DNA of 41,798 nt from an uncultured Clostridia bacterium. GTDB taxonomy: Bacteria; Bacillota; Clostridia; Oscillospirales; CAG-272. Both the position numbers and the translations under genes were made by a program. Location: assembly GCA_947586625.1 (NCBI GenBank), contig CANPXS010000006.1:1-41798 (forward strand). Direction: 5' to 3'. Below the pieces are notes generated by a model. That model had not been told where the DNA came from, searched no databases, and saw only the letters and a program-made list of their open reading frames with translations. Each line of letters opens with the position of its first letter. The first letter of the stretch is position 1. Of the stretch, positions 24,713 through 33,229 are shown in pieces.

Positions 24713-25471
24713 TCACGCGCTCTCCCTCCCGTACAAAAACTCCATCACCGCCTCGGACATGACGAGGGCGAGGTCTCGTCTGTAATCGCTGTCGCCGAGA
24801 CGTGCGCATTCATCGTCGTTTGACAGAAACCCGCACTCGACGAGTATCGCCGGCGTCCGAATCCTATTGAGCAGGTAAATGGCGCTGCCCGCGCGCTTAG
24901 TCTCGCGGTCGTTGTCGGGTTGGAGATATTTTCTCACCGTCGACTGCACCGTATCCGCCAGCGTCCGCGACGACGCGTCGTTCGGTGAATACCAAACCTG
25001 AAGTCCCGAATACTTCTTTGACGCGAAATAGTTCATATGTATGCTCACGAACACGGCGCCGTCGTGTTCCTCCGCAATGCGCAGTCTGTTGCGCAGATCG
25101 TAGACTTTTTTGCGCCCCGTGTAGTCGGAGAGGTCACCGTATTTGTCATAGAGCAGCCTGTCGTCCGTGCGCGTCATCACACACTCGACGCCCGCCGCCG
25201 ACAAAATGTCGTACATCGACTCCGCGACCGCGAGATTCACGTCCTTCTCCGTCAGTCCGCCTCCCGACGTGCCGCCGTCCTCGCCCCCGTGACCGGCGTC
25301 GATAACGACGCGCACGCGCCCCTCGTCCGCGTTCGCGTCACGGTCAGCGCCGCGGCGCGCCGTCAGCATTATCGCCGCCCTGCCCAAAAAAAGGCACAAA
25401 AGCGTCACCGCCGCCGCGAACGCTATGAACCGCAAAACGGCTCCCCGCGCGTGTTTATTTGATACCGACAT
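24713..25471 (-). CDS. N-acetylmuramoyl-L-alanine amidase (Amidase_3, CwlD-like)
   Basis: Zinc amidase that cleaves the bond between MurNAc and L-alanine in peptidoglycan. The 252-aa protein has an N-terminal membrane anchor (about 13-37) and a single Amidase_3 domain. Zinc ligands are visible as VVIDAGHGG, the Glu in LTEKDVNL, and SIHMN; the catalytic Glu is in ILVECGFLSN. Length and domain build match CwlD, which makes muramic-delta-lactam in spore cortex, but no sporulation gene is directly next to it, so a housekeeping role is possible. The ATG at 25471 has only a weak GGGGGC ribosome site. Confidence 0.88.
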   Translation of the reverse strand: MSVSNKHARGAVLRFIAFAAAVTLLCLFLGRAAIMLTARRGADRDANADEGRVRVVIDAGHGGEDGGTSGGGLTEKDVNLAVAESMYDILSAAGVECVMTRTDDRLLYDKYGDLSDYTGRKKVYDLRNRLRIAEEHDGAVFVSIHMNYFASKKYSGLQVWYSPNDASSRTLADTVQSTVRKYLQPDNDRETKRAGSAIYLLNRIRTPAILVECGFLSNDDECARLGDSDYRRDLALVMSEAVMEFLYGRESA

Positions 25472-25568
25472 CGCACATGCCCCCGTATTTCACATTTGTA
25501 CATATATATTCGCGCCGATTTGCGCATATGATTTTTTAACGCTCACCCCTCTTTTTTCGCTTTTTCTC

Positions 25569-25607
25569 TTGACAATGCACCCGCGTTGTGATATCATATT
25601 GATATCA
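25569..25607 (+). promoter_or_regulatory. Promoter with paired palindromes for the SPFH-RHH operon
   Basis: TTGACA (25569-25574), 17 nt, TATCAT (25592-25597). Overlapping the -10 is TGATATCA-TAT-TGATATCA (25589-25607), two identical 8-bp palindromes 11 bp apart. Such tandem short palindromes suit ribbon-helix-helix proteins, and one is encoded in this operon. Confidence 0.7.
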
Positions 25608-25630
25608 AACAAATATGCGAGGTGCTTATC

Positions 25631-26671
25631 ATGAATGAGATCGTCCTTTCAAAAAAGAAAAACGGACTTTTGGCGATAATCGCCGTCGTCCTCGTCTATG
25701 CGATAGCGATAACATGCTTCGTTATCGGCGTCACCGGCCTCGACGCCGCAGAGGAAGCGGGCGAGCCCGCATCTGTCGTGTCCGGCGTGATGTTCGGCTG
25801 CTCGCTCGTCGTCATCTTCTTTGCGTGGATACCGCTTCTCGGACTGCGCGTGCTCGCGCCTAACGAGGCGCTCGTACTGACGCTGTTCGGCAAATACATC
25901 GGCACGCTTAAGGAGAACGGCTTTTACTGCGTCAATCCGTTCTGCGTCGCCGTCAATCCGGCGGCAAAGACGAAGCTGAACCAGTCCGGCGACGTTTCGT
26001 CGATAGCGACCGTCGTTTCGACCGGCAGCGGTCAGACCGCGCAGCAGCCGACCGTATCGAAGAAGCTTTCGCTCAAGATCATGACGCTCAACAACAGCCG
26101 CCAGAAGATCAACGACTGCCTCGGCAACCCGATCGAGATCGGCATCGCGGTGACGTGGCGCATCGTCGACACCGCGAAGGCGGTGTTCAACGTCGACAAC
26201 TACAAGGAATTCCTGTCGCTCCAGTGCGACAGCGCGCTGCGCAACATCGTGCGTCTCTACCCCTACGACGTCGCGCCCAACGTCGACACGACCGGCGACG
26301 GCGTCGCCGACGACGGCAGTCTGCGCGGCTCGTCCGAGCTCGTCGCGTCCCGCATACGCGACGAGATACAGAACCGCGTCGACGAGGCCGGCATCGAGAT
26401 AATCGAGGCGCGCATAACGTATCTCGCGTACGCGACCGAGATAGCCGCCGTCATGCTCCAGCGTCAGCAGGCGTCCGCCATCATCGACGCGCGCAAGATG
26501 ATAGTCGACGGCGCCGTCGGCATGGTGGAGATGGCGCTCGAACGTCTCGCGGAGAACAACACCGTGACGCTCGACGAGGAGAGAAAGGCTGCGATGGTGT
26601 CAAATCTTCTCGTCGTGCTCTGCGGCAACCATGACGCACAGCCCGTCGTCAACTCGGGCAGCCTGTACTGA
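25631..26671 (+). CDS. SPFH/Band-7 (prohibitin-like) membrane protein
   Basis: A 346-aa protein anchored by two N-terminal membrane segments (about 10-32 and 50-70), followed by an SPFH domain from about residue 78 ([48 protein letters not shown]) and a helical flotillin-like end ([18 protein letters not shown]). Such proteins form ring-shaped membrane scaffolds. The ATG at 25631 is chosen over GTG 25622 because GCGAGGTG stands 6 nt before it; the GTG is part of that site. Its TGA overlaps the ATG of the RHH gene (TGATG). Confidence 0.88.
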   Translation: MNEIVLSKKKNGLLAIIAVVLVYAIAITCFVIGVTGLDAAEEAGEPASVVSGVMFGCSLVVIFFAWIPLLGLRVLAPNEALVLTLFGKYIGTLKENGFYCVNPFCVAVNPAAKTKLNQSGDVSSIATVVSTGSGQTAQQPTVSKKLSLKIMTLNNSRQKINDCLGNPIEIGIAVTWRIVDTAKAVFNVDNYKEFLSLQCDSALRNIVRLYPYDVAPNVDTTGDGVADDGSLRGSSELVASRIRDEIQNRVDEAGIEIIEARITYLAYATEIAAVMLQRQQASAIIDARKMIVDGAVGMVEMALERLAENNTVTLDEERKAAMVSNLLVVLCGNHDAQPVVNSGSLY

Positions 26672-26883
26672 TGGCAGACGTCAGCCGCGACAACGAAAAA
26701 AAGCAGGTGCCGCTGCGCCTGTCGCCGAAGCTGTACGCCGCCATCGCTGCGTGGGCGGAGGATGATTTCCGCTCCGTGAACGGACAGATCGAATATCTTT
26801 TGACGGAATGCGTCCGTCAGCGCAAGAAAAACGGGAAATATGTGGGCGAGGAGATAGACGTCCCGCCGGAGCTCGACATATGA
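26671..26883 (+). CDS. Small ribbon-helix-helix (Arc-like) protein
   Basis: A 70-aa protein. Residues 11-50 read [20 protein letters not shown] then [15 protein letters not shown], the strand-helix-helix pattern of Arc/MetJ proteins; the polar strand residues of KQVPLRL would touch DNA. It is translationally coupled to the SPFH gene by a 1-nt overlap, an arrangement I recall from other Firmicutes. Possible roles are autorepression through the TGATATCA pair at 25589-25607 or a structural partner of the SPFH protein. Neither is proven. Confidence 0.82.
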   Translation: MADVSRDNEKKQVPLRLSPKLYAAIAAWAEDDFRSVNGQIEYLLTECVRQRKKNGKYVGEEIDVPPELDI

Positions 26884-26928
26884 TGCCGCGTCTGTCGCTC
26901 CGCGTCCGAGAGTTTCTAAAAAGCGCAA

Positions 26929-26957
26929 ACGGGGGAGCTGTACGCTCCCCCGTTTTT
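26929..26957 (+). terminator. Intrinsic terminator of the SPFH-RHH operon
   Basis: ACGGGGGAGC (26929-26938) pairs with GCTCCCCCGT (26944-26953), followed by TTTTT. Confidence 0.88.
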
Positions 26958-26995
26958 AGGTTTGAGATATAGTTGTGATGTTGTGTGTCTGTCCG

Positions 26996-27240
26996 TCAGG
27001 TGAATCGCCAACCTTGAAGCAGCCGCCAGTGGGATGGAACTCTTTTCTGTCAGAAAAGCAAAAACATTATCAATGTTTTTACCCCCACCCCACTTCCGAA
27101 AAGACGTTGTTCGTCTAATCGTCAAGTGTAAAAGTAATTATTTCCAACTTTGAAGCAGTCACCGATGGGATGGAACCCTTTTCTTACAGAAAATGGTTCC
27201 CCCCAGTCCCCCTTCCGAAAAGACATTGTTCGCCTCTACG
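26996..27240 (-). repeat. Two tandem ~120-bp units duplicating the 3' end of the SleB-like gene
   Basis: Unit A (26996-27121) and unit B (27122-27240) each start with a copy of the terminal coding stretch of the adjacent gene. Read on the minus strand, unit B encodes IGDCFKVGNNYFYT-stop and the real gene ends YCFKVGNNYFYT-stop; unit A encodes GGCFKVG and then diverges after a short deletion. Both units also share GATGGGATGGAAC or TGGGATGGAAC, a short hairpin (TTTTCT/AGAAAA), and CTTCCGAAAAGAC-TTGTTCG. Unit A has an extra hairpin AAAAACATT/AATGTTTTT (27060-27080). Confidence 0.8.
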
Positions 27241-28536
27241 TCAGGTGTAGAAATAGTTATTGCCAACCTTGAAGCAGTATTTGCGCGAACCCCAGCTTTT
27301 GCTGCTGCTCGACGATTTGAAGTACAGTATGCTCTTGTCGTAAAGCTCGCCGTCGAGGCATTTCTTCGCTATCTCGATGCATGACTGCGACGGCGTCGTG
27401 CTCGCTATGCGTCCCGCGACCGTGAACTGTCCATTCGCGTATATGACGCCCTCGACTGTGTTGGCGAATTTGCTGCTGCGCACCCTGTTCACCACGACCG
27501 TGCCGACCGCCCATCTCCCGTCGTAGCTGCTTCCGCTCGCTTCGAGATATATGAGCGCCGCCAGCATCTTCACGTCGTCGTCGTCATATTTGAGCGCGGA
27601 CACCTTGCCGCCGTCCGGCAGCTTGTCGCCCTCCGTCGCGCCGCAAACAGAGCACCGCTTCGGCGCGGACGTAGACGCTGCGACCCACGTATGCCCTTTC
27701 GCCTTGCCCTGCGTCTTGCCGCAGACCGTGCATATCTCCGGCGTCGTACACGTCGCCTTTTTCCATTTGTGCCCGTTCGGCTCGCCCTTCGTCGCGCCGC
27801 AGACAGTACAAGTCTTAGGCTTCGTGCATGTCGCCGCCGCCCAGCTGTGAGGCGCTTTTTCGCCCTCTGTCTCGCCGCAGACCGTACACATCTTCGGATG
27901 CTCGCACGTTGCCTCGATCCACTTGTGTCCCGACGCGCCCTCTCCGCGGTAGCCGCACACCTCGCACACGCTCGCCGACGTACACGTCGGACCCGACCAC
28001 ACGTGACCGTGCGCGGACTCGCCCTCGCGTCCGCATATGCGGCACACGGCGGGAAGCGTACACGTCGCGGGTATCCACTTGTGCTCGTGCTCCGCCGTCA
28101 GATTGACGGGCGTGACGGCAGCCGGCGGCTGCGGTTCAACGTCCGTGTCGCCGCCATCGTCAACATCGTCGGTGTCGACGGTGTCGGAAGTGTCGACGGC
28201 GTTCGTGTCGGGCGTATAGTTTATGCCTATGTAGAAATCGTTCGGCGCAGTCTCTGTGGTTTGATTCGCTGCCGTTTCGTTCGACAGCGCAAGCAGCCCG
28301 TCAGTACCCGTGTCGGAGTCGGCGAATGTGTCGCTCCCGTCTCCTTCGAGGTCCTCCGAGCGCAGGCTTACCCCTACAAAGTAAACCGTGACCATAACGA
28401 CGGCTGCCGCGAGCGCTGCCGTCAGAAGCATCTTAGCTCTCGAACGCAACTCGCGTCCGCGTTTTTGCTTTCGGTTTCGATCGTTTCCCGGCTGCATCAT
28501 ATTCTGCCCGCCTGCGGGAATATCGTTTCTGTCCAT
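27241..28536 (-). CDS. SleB-like cell-wall hydrolase with six Cys-rich repeats
   Basis: A 431-aa membrane-anchored protein. A Lys/Arg-rich cytoplasmic start is followed by one membrane helix (about 37-58), an Asp/Thr-rich linker, and six ~26-residue repeats (about 147-305) of the form H-x-W-x3-TC-x4-(V/I/M/T)C-x-VCG-x2-x-G (the sixth lacks the first Cys). A Hydrolase_2 (SleB/CwlJ) domain ends the protein (MLAALIYLEASG with the catalytic Glu, VVVNRVRSSKFANTVEGVIY, ending GNNYFYT). The repeats resemble those on clostridial surface proteins. Start ATG at 28536 is set by a perfect AAAGGAGGTGA 8 nt before it; an earlier GTG lies inside that site. The 3' end is duplicated downstream. Confidence 0.87.
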   Translation of the reverse strand: MDRNDIPAGGQNMMQPGNDRNRKQKRGRELRSRAKMLLTAALAAAVVMVTVYFVGVSLRSEDLEGDGSDTFADSDTGTDGLLALSNETAANQTTETAPNDFYIGINYTPDTNAVDTSDTVDTDDVDDGGDTDVEPQPPAAVTPVNLTAEHEHKWIPATCTLPAVCRICGREGESAHGHVWSGPTCTSASVCEVCGYRGEGASGHKWIEATCEHPKMCTVCGETEGEKAPHSWAAATCTKPKTCTVCGATKGEPNGHKWKKATCTTPEICTVCGKTQGKAKGHTWVAASTSAPKRCSVCGATEGDKLPDGGKVSALKYDDDDVKMLAALIYLEASGSSYDGRWAVGTVVVNRVRSSKFANTVEGVIYANGQFTVAGRIASTTPSQSCIEIAKKCLDGELYDKSILYFKSSSSSKSWGSRKYCFKVGNNYFYT

Positions 28537-28617
28537 TACGGTCACCTCCTTTCGTTTGATTCGGGGATCTTTCGTTGATTTTACCGTTTCACCGTCCGGT
28601 GAAAAACTTCTTCGCCA

Positions 28618-29415
28618 TTATATGCGGTAAAACGCTTTCGCGTTACAAAGCGCCGTGTCCGCCGCCTCGTCCGCGTCGACGCCCCAAAGCGACGCCAGCG
28701 CCGCCGCCGTATACGTCATATACGCGGAGCAATTGATCTTTCCCCTGTGCGGGGTCGGCGCAAGGTACGGCGCGTCCGTTTCGAGCAGCACCGACTCGCG
28801 CGGCACAGCCAATGCCGACTCGTGCGTCTTCTGCGCGTTTTTGTACGTCAGAACGCCGCCGAACGAGAACCGCATCCCCCACGCCGCGTACTGTCTCGCC
28901 ATCTCCGCGCTGCCAGAATAGCAGTGCATCATTATGTCGACGTCGCGGAAATTTTTGATGATGTCGTAAACGTCACCGTGCGCGTCGCGGTCGTGTATGA
29001 CGACAGGCATACCGAGCTCGCGCGCGAGCTCGAGCTGAGAAGCGAAATACTCGCGCTGTACGTCCTTATTTGTGTCCGGATAGTGGTAATCGAGCCCGAT
29101 CTCGCCTATCGCGACGACGCGTCCGCGCGCCGCCAGCGCGCGCACCGCGTCAATCGCGTCGTTCATGCTCGCATACTTGTACGTCTCGGTCGGATGTATA
29201 CCCACCGACGCGTATACGAGCGGTATATCGTCCCTGCCGACCGATGCATCCGCAAGCGCAATGCTCGCCTCCGACGTTTTAATGTCGGCGCCGGAATTGA
29301 CGATGTATTCGACTCCCGCGTGTCTCGCGTCGCGAAGCGCCGCATCTGTGCCGCCTTCGTATTCGCTTTTGAATCTGTCGTCGTCGTAGTGCGCGTGCGC
29401 GTCAAAAAGATGCAT
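28618..29415 (-). CDS. tatD: TatD-family metal-dependent DNase
   Basis: A 265-aa TIM-barrel nuclease (3'-5' exonuclease family). Metal ligands are in FDAHAHYDD near the start, the Glu of AIGEIGLDYHY, VIHDRDAHGD, MHCYSGS and LETDAPYLAP. In Firmicutes tatD commonly follows metG, as here, with a 6-nt gap. It lacks a strong ribosome site (GAGATAAAG), so its translation may depend on metG; the metG disruption could therefore matter for it. Cytoplasmic. Confidence 0.93.
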   Translation of the reverse strand: MHLFDAHAHYDDDRFKSEYEGGTDAALRDARHAGVEYIVNSGADIKTSEASIALADASVGRDDIPLVYASVGIHPTETYKYASMNDAIDAVRALAARGRVVAIGEIGLDYHYPDTNKDVQREYFASQLELARELGMPVVIHDRDAHGDVYDIIKNFRDVDIMMHCYSGSAEMARQYAAWGMRFSFGGVLTYKNAQKTHESALAVPRESVLLETDAPYLAPTPHRGKINCSAYMTYTAAALASLWGVDADEAADTALCNAKAFYRI

Positions 29416-29421
29416 TTTTCT

Positions 29422-31357
29422 TTATCTCACGCGCTCGCCGAGAGGCGTGTCGTCGGCGAGGAATACGACCCTCACCTCGTCCTCGCCAGACGCGAGTATC
29501 ATGCCTCTGCTTTCGACGCCGCACAGCGTCGCCGGTGCGAGATTTGCAACGACGACGACCTTTCTGCCGACAAGGTCCTCGGGCTTATACCATTTCGCGA
29601 TGCCGGAGACGACCTGACGCTTCTCGTATCCGAGGTCGAGCTGCAAACATAAGAGCTTCTTCGCGCGCTTGACGGGCTCGCACGCTGTGACCTGCGCCGT
29701 GCGCAGCTCGACGCCCATGAAGTCGTCGATGGATATCTGCGCGACTCCCTCATGCTTTTCCGCCGCTTTTTCGGCAGCCTTCGCCGCCTTCTCAGCCTCT
29801 TCCTTTTCCTTCGCTATCCCGTCAAGGAACGCTTTTTCGTCGATGCGCGCGAACAGTGGCGGCACTTCCTTCACCTCGCCGCCGACGGCGAGCGCGCCGA
29901 ACCGTTCGATAGAATCGTAATCGCGCACGTCGGTGCCTATCGCGTCAAGTATCGCCTCCGCCGACGCGGGTATGAACGGTACGAGCAGTACCGCCGATAT
30001 GCGGATAGCTTCAAGAAGATTATATATGACGGTGCCGAGACGTTTATGCTCGTCGTCGCCGCCCTTGGCGAGCGTCCACGGAGTCGTCTCGTCGATGTAT
30101 TTGTTCGCGCGGCGAAGCGCCGTGAACACACATTCGAGCGCGTCCGCGACGTGATACGTCAGCATGTTGTCGTATACGCCGTCGACGGCGGACGCAAACG
30201 ACGATTTGAGGTCGCGGTCGAGCTCAGTCTCAGCGTCGGGCACAGGGATCTTGCCGTCGAAGTACTTCTTCGCCATCGAGACAGTGCGCGAGACGAGATT
30301 GCCGAGGTTGTTGGCGAGGTCGGCGTTATAGCGCGCCACGACGGACTCCCACGTGATGCTGCCGTCCTGTGCGTACGGCATCTCGGACAGCGCGTAATAT
30401 CTCACCCCGTCGACGCCTATCCTGTCCGCCATATCGTCGGCGTAGATGATGTTGCCCTTCGACTTCGACATCTTGTCCGAGCCGAAGTCCCTGCGACATT
30501 AAGAATATCGGCCAGTATATGGTGTGGAACCGCGCTATGTCCTTGCCTATGATGTGGACGTCAGCGGGCCAGTACTTGTTGAATTTATCGGGCTGCGCAT
30601 CCCCGTTTTCGGGGTCGTAGCCGAGCGCGGTTATATAATTCGACAGCGCGTCGAGCCACACGTATATGACGTGCTTGTCGTCGAAGCTGACGGGTATGCC
30701 CCACTTGAACGACGAGCGCGACACGCAGAGGTCCTGAAGTCCGGCATAAAGGAAATTGTTGAGCATTTCCTTGCGTCTCGACTCGGGCTCGATGAAATCG
30801 GGGTGTTCTTCTATATACTTTATCAGCGCGGGCGCGTACTTGCTCATGCGGAAATAGTACGCCTCCTCGACCTTTCTTTCGACGGGACGTCCGCAGTCGG
30901 GGCATACGCCGCCCTCCGCCTGCGTATCGGTCAGAAAGCTCTCGCACGGCACGCAGTACCAACCCTCGTACTGTCCCTTGTATATGTCGCCGCGGTCGTA
31001 CATCTCCTTGAATATCTTAGCGACAGCCGCTTCGTGATAATCGTCCGTCGTGCGTATGAACCAGTCGTAGCTCGCGTTCATGCGGTCCCACAGCGCGCGC
31101 ACGGTGCCCGCCACCTCGTCGACCAATTGCTTCGGCGTTTTTCCCTGTTTCGCCGCGAGATTTTCTATCTTCTCGCCGTGCTCGTCGGTGCCCGTGCAGA
31201 AGTACACGTCCTGCCCGAGCTGGCGGCGGAATCTCGCTATCGCGTCCGTCATTATGACCTCGTACGTGTTGCCGAAGTGCGGCTTGCCCGACGCGTACGC
31301 GATCGCCGTTGTGATATAAAATTTCTTTCCCTTGTATTCGCCGTAGTTGTTTCTCAC
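29422..31357 (-). pseudogene. metG: Methionyl-tRNA synthetase gene, disrupted by an internal deletion/frameshift
   Basis: Class I synthetase that charges tRNA-Met. Frame 1 (31357 to about 30490) holds SGKPHFGN (HIGH motif), the zinc knuckle CVPC...CPDC, the W-L-D-A-L-S motif, and HIIGKDIARFHTIYWPIFLMSQG. Frame 2 (about 30490 to 29422) resumes at FGSDKMSKSKGN (KMSKS loop), the anticodon-binding helices, and a C-terminal tRNA-binding OB domain (SIDDFMGVELRTAQV...). Between SQG and FGSDK the family has about 14 further residues, so about 40 nt are missing and the frame shifts. GTG start with AAAGGGA 8 nt upstream. Either a real deletion or an assembly error; the rest of the gene is well preserved. 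Confidence 0.85.
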
Positions 31358-31439
31358 TTTGATGATCCCTTTCGCATACCGAATGAGGTATCGCGGACCT
31401 ACAATAATATAATATCGCAGTATCCCTTATACTTAATGG

Positions 31440-31468
31440 ATTATATCACTACATGCATACAAATGCAA
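31440..31468 (-). promoter_or_regulatory. Promoter of the metG-tatD operon
   Basis: Minus-strand TTGCAT (31463-31468), 17 nt, TATAAT (31440-31445). The leader is about 75 nt with only a small hairpin ATACC/GGTAT (31377-31392). No T-box was seen. Confidence 0.7.
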
Positions 31469-31511
31469 GCACTTTTGCGCACACTCACGGATTTTGGACC
31501 CTGTTTTGACC

Positions 31512-32558
31512 CTAATTTTCCGTCAAATTCGGTATTTTTCCACCACTTTCCGACCAAAACAGCTCCCCGTTCGAGTAAATAAGTCCGTTTCGGACGCTGC
31601 CTCCGTCCGGCATTTGCGGTAGTTCGTCGGGCAGCTCGTACGACATTTTATGGTACCTGTAATACTCCGACGCGTCAAATCCGCACACGGACGCGCCGTC
31701 CTCGTCGACGCTGACCGTCACGACCTCGTCGGGCACGACGACACGGTGACCGCCGAAATAAAACGCGCCGCAGAACGTGTATCTGTACTCGCCGTCGTCG
31801 TATGCCTCGTCCGTGAGCGCACATTCGCCGATGCATGCGTCGTCGACAAAGTCGACGGCCGCCTGCCTGCACTCGTCACATCCGCGCTTCTGCGCGCTCC
31901 CGTGGCGGTACACGTACATGCGGAGCAGTCTGCCGCCCGCTCTCGTCACCTCGGCGGCGCCGTTTTTGCACGTGAACGCATACACGAGCGGGAACGACCT
32001 GCTCTCCGACGCGTGCATGAGCGCGCCGCCGCCGACCGCGCGCCTCGCGACAGCGAGCGCCGCCTCCGGCTTCACGTCGAGCTTGTTCCTTAGCGTCTCC
32101 CACCCCGCCGACGATATTGATACAGAATCGCCGCCGACCGATGCGGTAGCGCCGCCGGCTCTGTCCGCGCGGCGCAGCACGTCCGCGATAAGATTCGCCG
32201 CATCTCCGTCCCCGACAGCCGCGATCACATCTCCCGCGTCGACGATGTCGATATCCACAATGTCGTTTTGCAATATACGCGCGCGCAGAGACGCAAATTC
32301 GCCCTGACCGCAGTACAGCTCGCACCGCGAAAGCGCGTCCGCCGCCGTTTCCGCGTCGCCGTCCTCTATCGCCTCGCACATCGACACATACGCCTCGAGC
32401 GCGCACATGTCGTATGTTTCGCGTATCTCGCGCTCCGACTTTTCGATATATTTCCACTCCGCCCACGCAGCCGCCGACGTCGCCGCCGTGACCGCCAGCG
32501 ACAGCGCCAAAAGCCCTCCGACAAGCGGATGAGTTCTGTATTTGCCGTTTTTCTTCAT
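31512..32558 (-). CDS. Exported or membrane-anchored protein, possibly YpeB-like (PepSY)
   Basis: A 348-aa protein with one N-terminal membrane segment (about 11-33), a helical stretch (WAEWKYIEKSEREIRETYDMC...) and a C-terminal half with two PepSY-like units: KPEAALAVARRAVGG...RMYVYRHG and ECRQAAVDFVDD...VVTVSVDEDGASVCGFDASEYYRYH. That order, including the ending xGFxAxxYxxxH, recalls YpeB, the partner of SleB in spore germination, and a SleB-like gene is 3 kb away. The match is by pattern only. Cysteines are unusually frequent (10). The upstream Met at 32609 lies in the preceding terminator, so ATG 32558 is preferred; neither has a clear RBS. Confidence 0.55.
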   Translation of the reverse strand: MKKNGKYRTHPLVGGLLALSLAVTAATSAAAWAEWKYIEKSEREIRETYDMCALEAYVSMCEAIEDGDAETAADALSRCELYCGQGEFASLRARILQNDIVDIDIVDAGDVIAAVGDGDAANLIADVLRRADRAGGATASVGGDSVSISSAGWETLRNKLDVKPEAALAVARRAVGGGALMHASESRSFPLVYAFTCKNGAAEVTRAGGRLLRMYVYRHGSAQKRGCDECRQAAVDFVDDACIGECALTDEAYDDGEYRYTFCGAFYFGGHRVVVPDEVVTVSVDEDGASVCGFDASEYYRYHKMSYELPDELPQMPDGGSVRNGLIYSNGELFWSESGGKIPNLTEN

Positions 32559-32609
32559 ATCGTTATTCTGCGCCGCGGGCGCGCGATTTAACGGTGCAAA
32601 TTGTGGCAT

Positions 32610-32654
32610 TAAAAATCGCGCGGAGTCAGCGTTTTCGCTCTCCCGCGCGATTTT
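32610..32654 (-). terminator. Intrinsic terminator after the methionine sulfoxide reductase gene
   Basis: On the minus strand AAAATCGCGCGG (from 32654) pairs with CCGCGCGATTTT (to 32612), with an inner AGCG-AAAA-CGCT tetraloop stem, followed by TTTTT. A second copy of AAATCGCGCG lies at 32580-32590 and could pair with the same arm. Confidence 0.8.
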
Positions 32655-32674
32655 ATTTTGACGTTGATATTATT

Positions 32675-33172
32675 TTATCCGATCCCTCTCATCGCGAGCG
32701 GTGCCGTGACGCGTTCGAGTCCTTCCCTGTCCGCGTCGGTGAAATAACCCTCGTCGACGCTGTCCATGTCGAGCACGCCCCATATCTTACCGTCGCCGCC
32801 GCGAAGCGGTATCACTATCTCGGAATGTGAATTGCAGTCGCAGGCGATATGACCCGCGAAGCACTCCACATCCTCCACGACCTGCGCGCTCTCTTCCTTC
32901 CACGATGTGCCGCACACGCCGCATCCGTATCCGATGCGAGTGACGGCGGGACGCCCCTGGAACGGTCCGAGCACGAGCTCGCCCGACTCCCCGTCGACAA
33001 GATAAAAGCCTGCCCAATTCGCGCGCTGAAACGCTATTTTCAGTACCGCCGACGCGTTTGCCATCGATGCGTACGCGTTCCTCTCACTCCACGCATATTC
33101 GCGAAGCTGCTCGCCGAGCGTTTTGTAAAATGCTTTTTTATCAGTCGGATATTCGATGTCGATATAACTCAT
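32675..33172 (-). CDS. msrC: Free methionine-(R)-sulfoxide reductase (GAF domain)
   Basis: A 165-aa single GAF-domain enzyme of the fRMsr (YebR/MsrC) family, which reduces free Met-R-sulfoxide. Recognised by ANWAGFYLVD, LGPFQG, GVCGTSW, and GHIACD...SEIVIPL. C87 (GVCG) and C111 (IACD) keep the 24-residue spacing of Cys94/Cys118 in the E. coli enzyme. The third family cysteine, normally in PACVRI, is replaced (PAVTRI, V77); instead there are C84, C104 and C113. It lies 57 nt after the sortase gene and is followed by a terminator. RBS AGAGAGGGA. Confidence 0.88.
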   Translation of the reverse strand: MSYIDIEYPTDKKAFYKTLGEQLREYAWSERNAYASMANASAVLKIAFQRANWAGFYLVDGESGELVLGPFQGRPAVTRIGYGCGVCGTSWKEESAQVVEDVECFAGHIACDCNSHSEIVIPLRGGDGKIWGVLDMDSVDEGYFTDADREGLERVTAPLAMRGIG

Positions 33173-33195
33173 ATAAATCCCTCTCTTTCATGCCG

Positions 33196-33221
33196 AAAAG
33201 GGGGAGACGCGCTCCCCCTTT
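33196..33221 (-). terminator. Intrinsic terminator after the sortase gene
   Basis: AAAGGGGGAG (33197-33206) pairs with CTCCCCCTTT (33212-33221) around ACGCG; read on the minus strand the stem ends in TTTT. Confidence 0.75.
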
Positions 33222-33229
33222 ATTTTTAT

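Noticed and set aside
31358-31440. T-box leader in front of metG
   Set aside because: The leader is only about 75 nt, with no T-box sequence, specifier loop or terminator hairpin.
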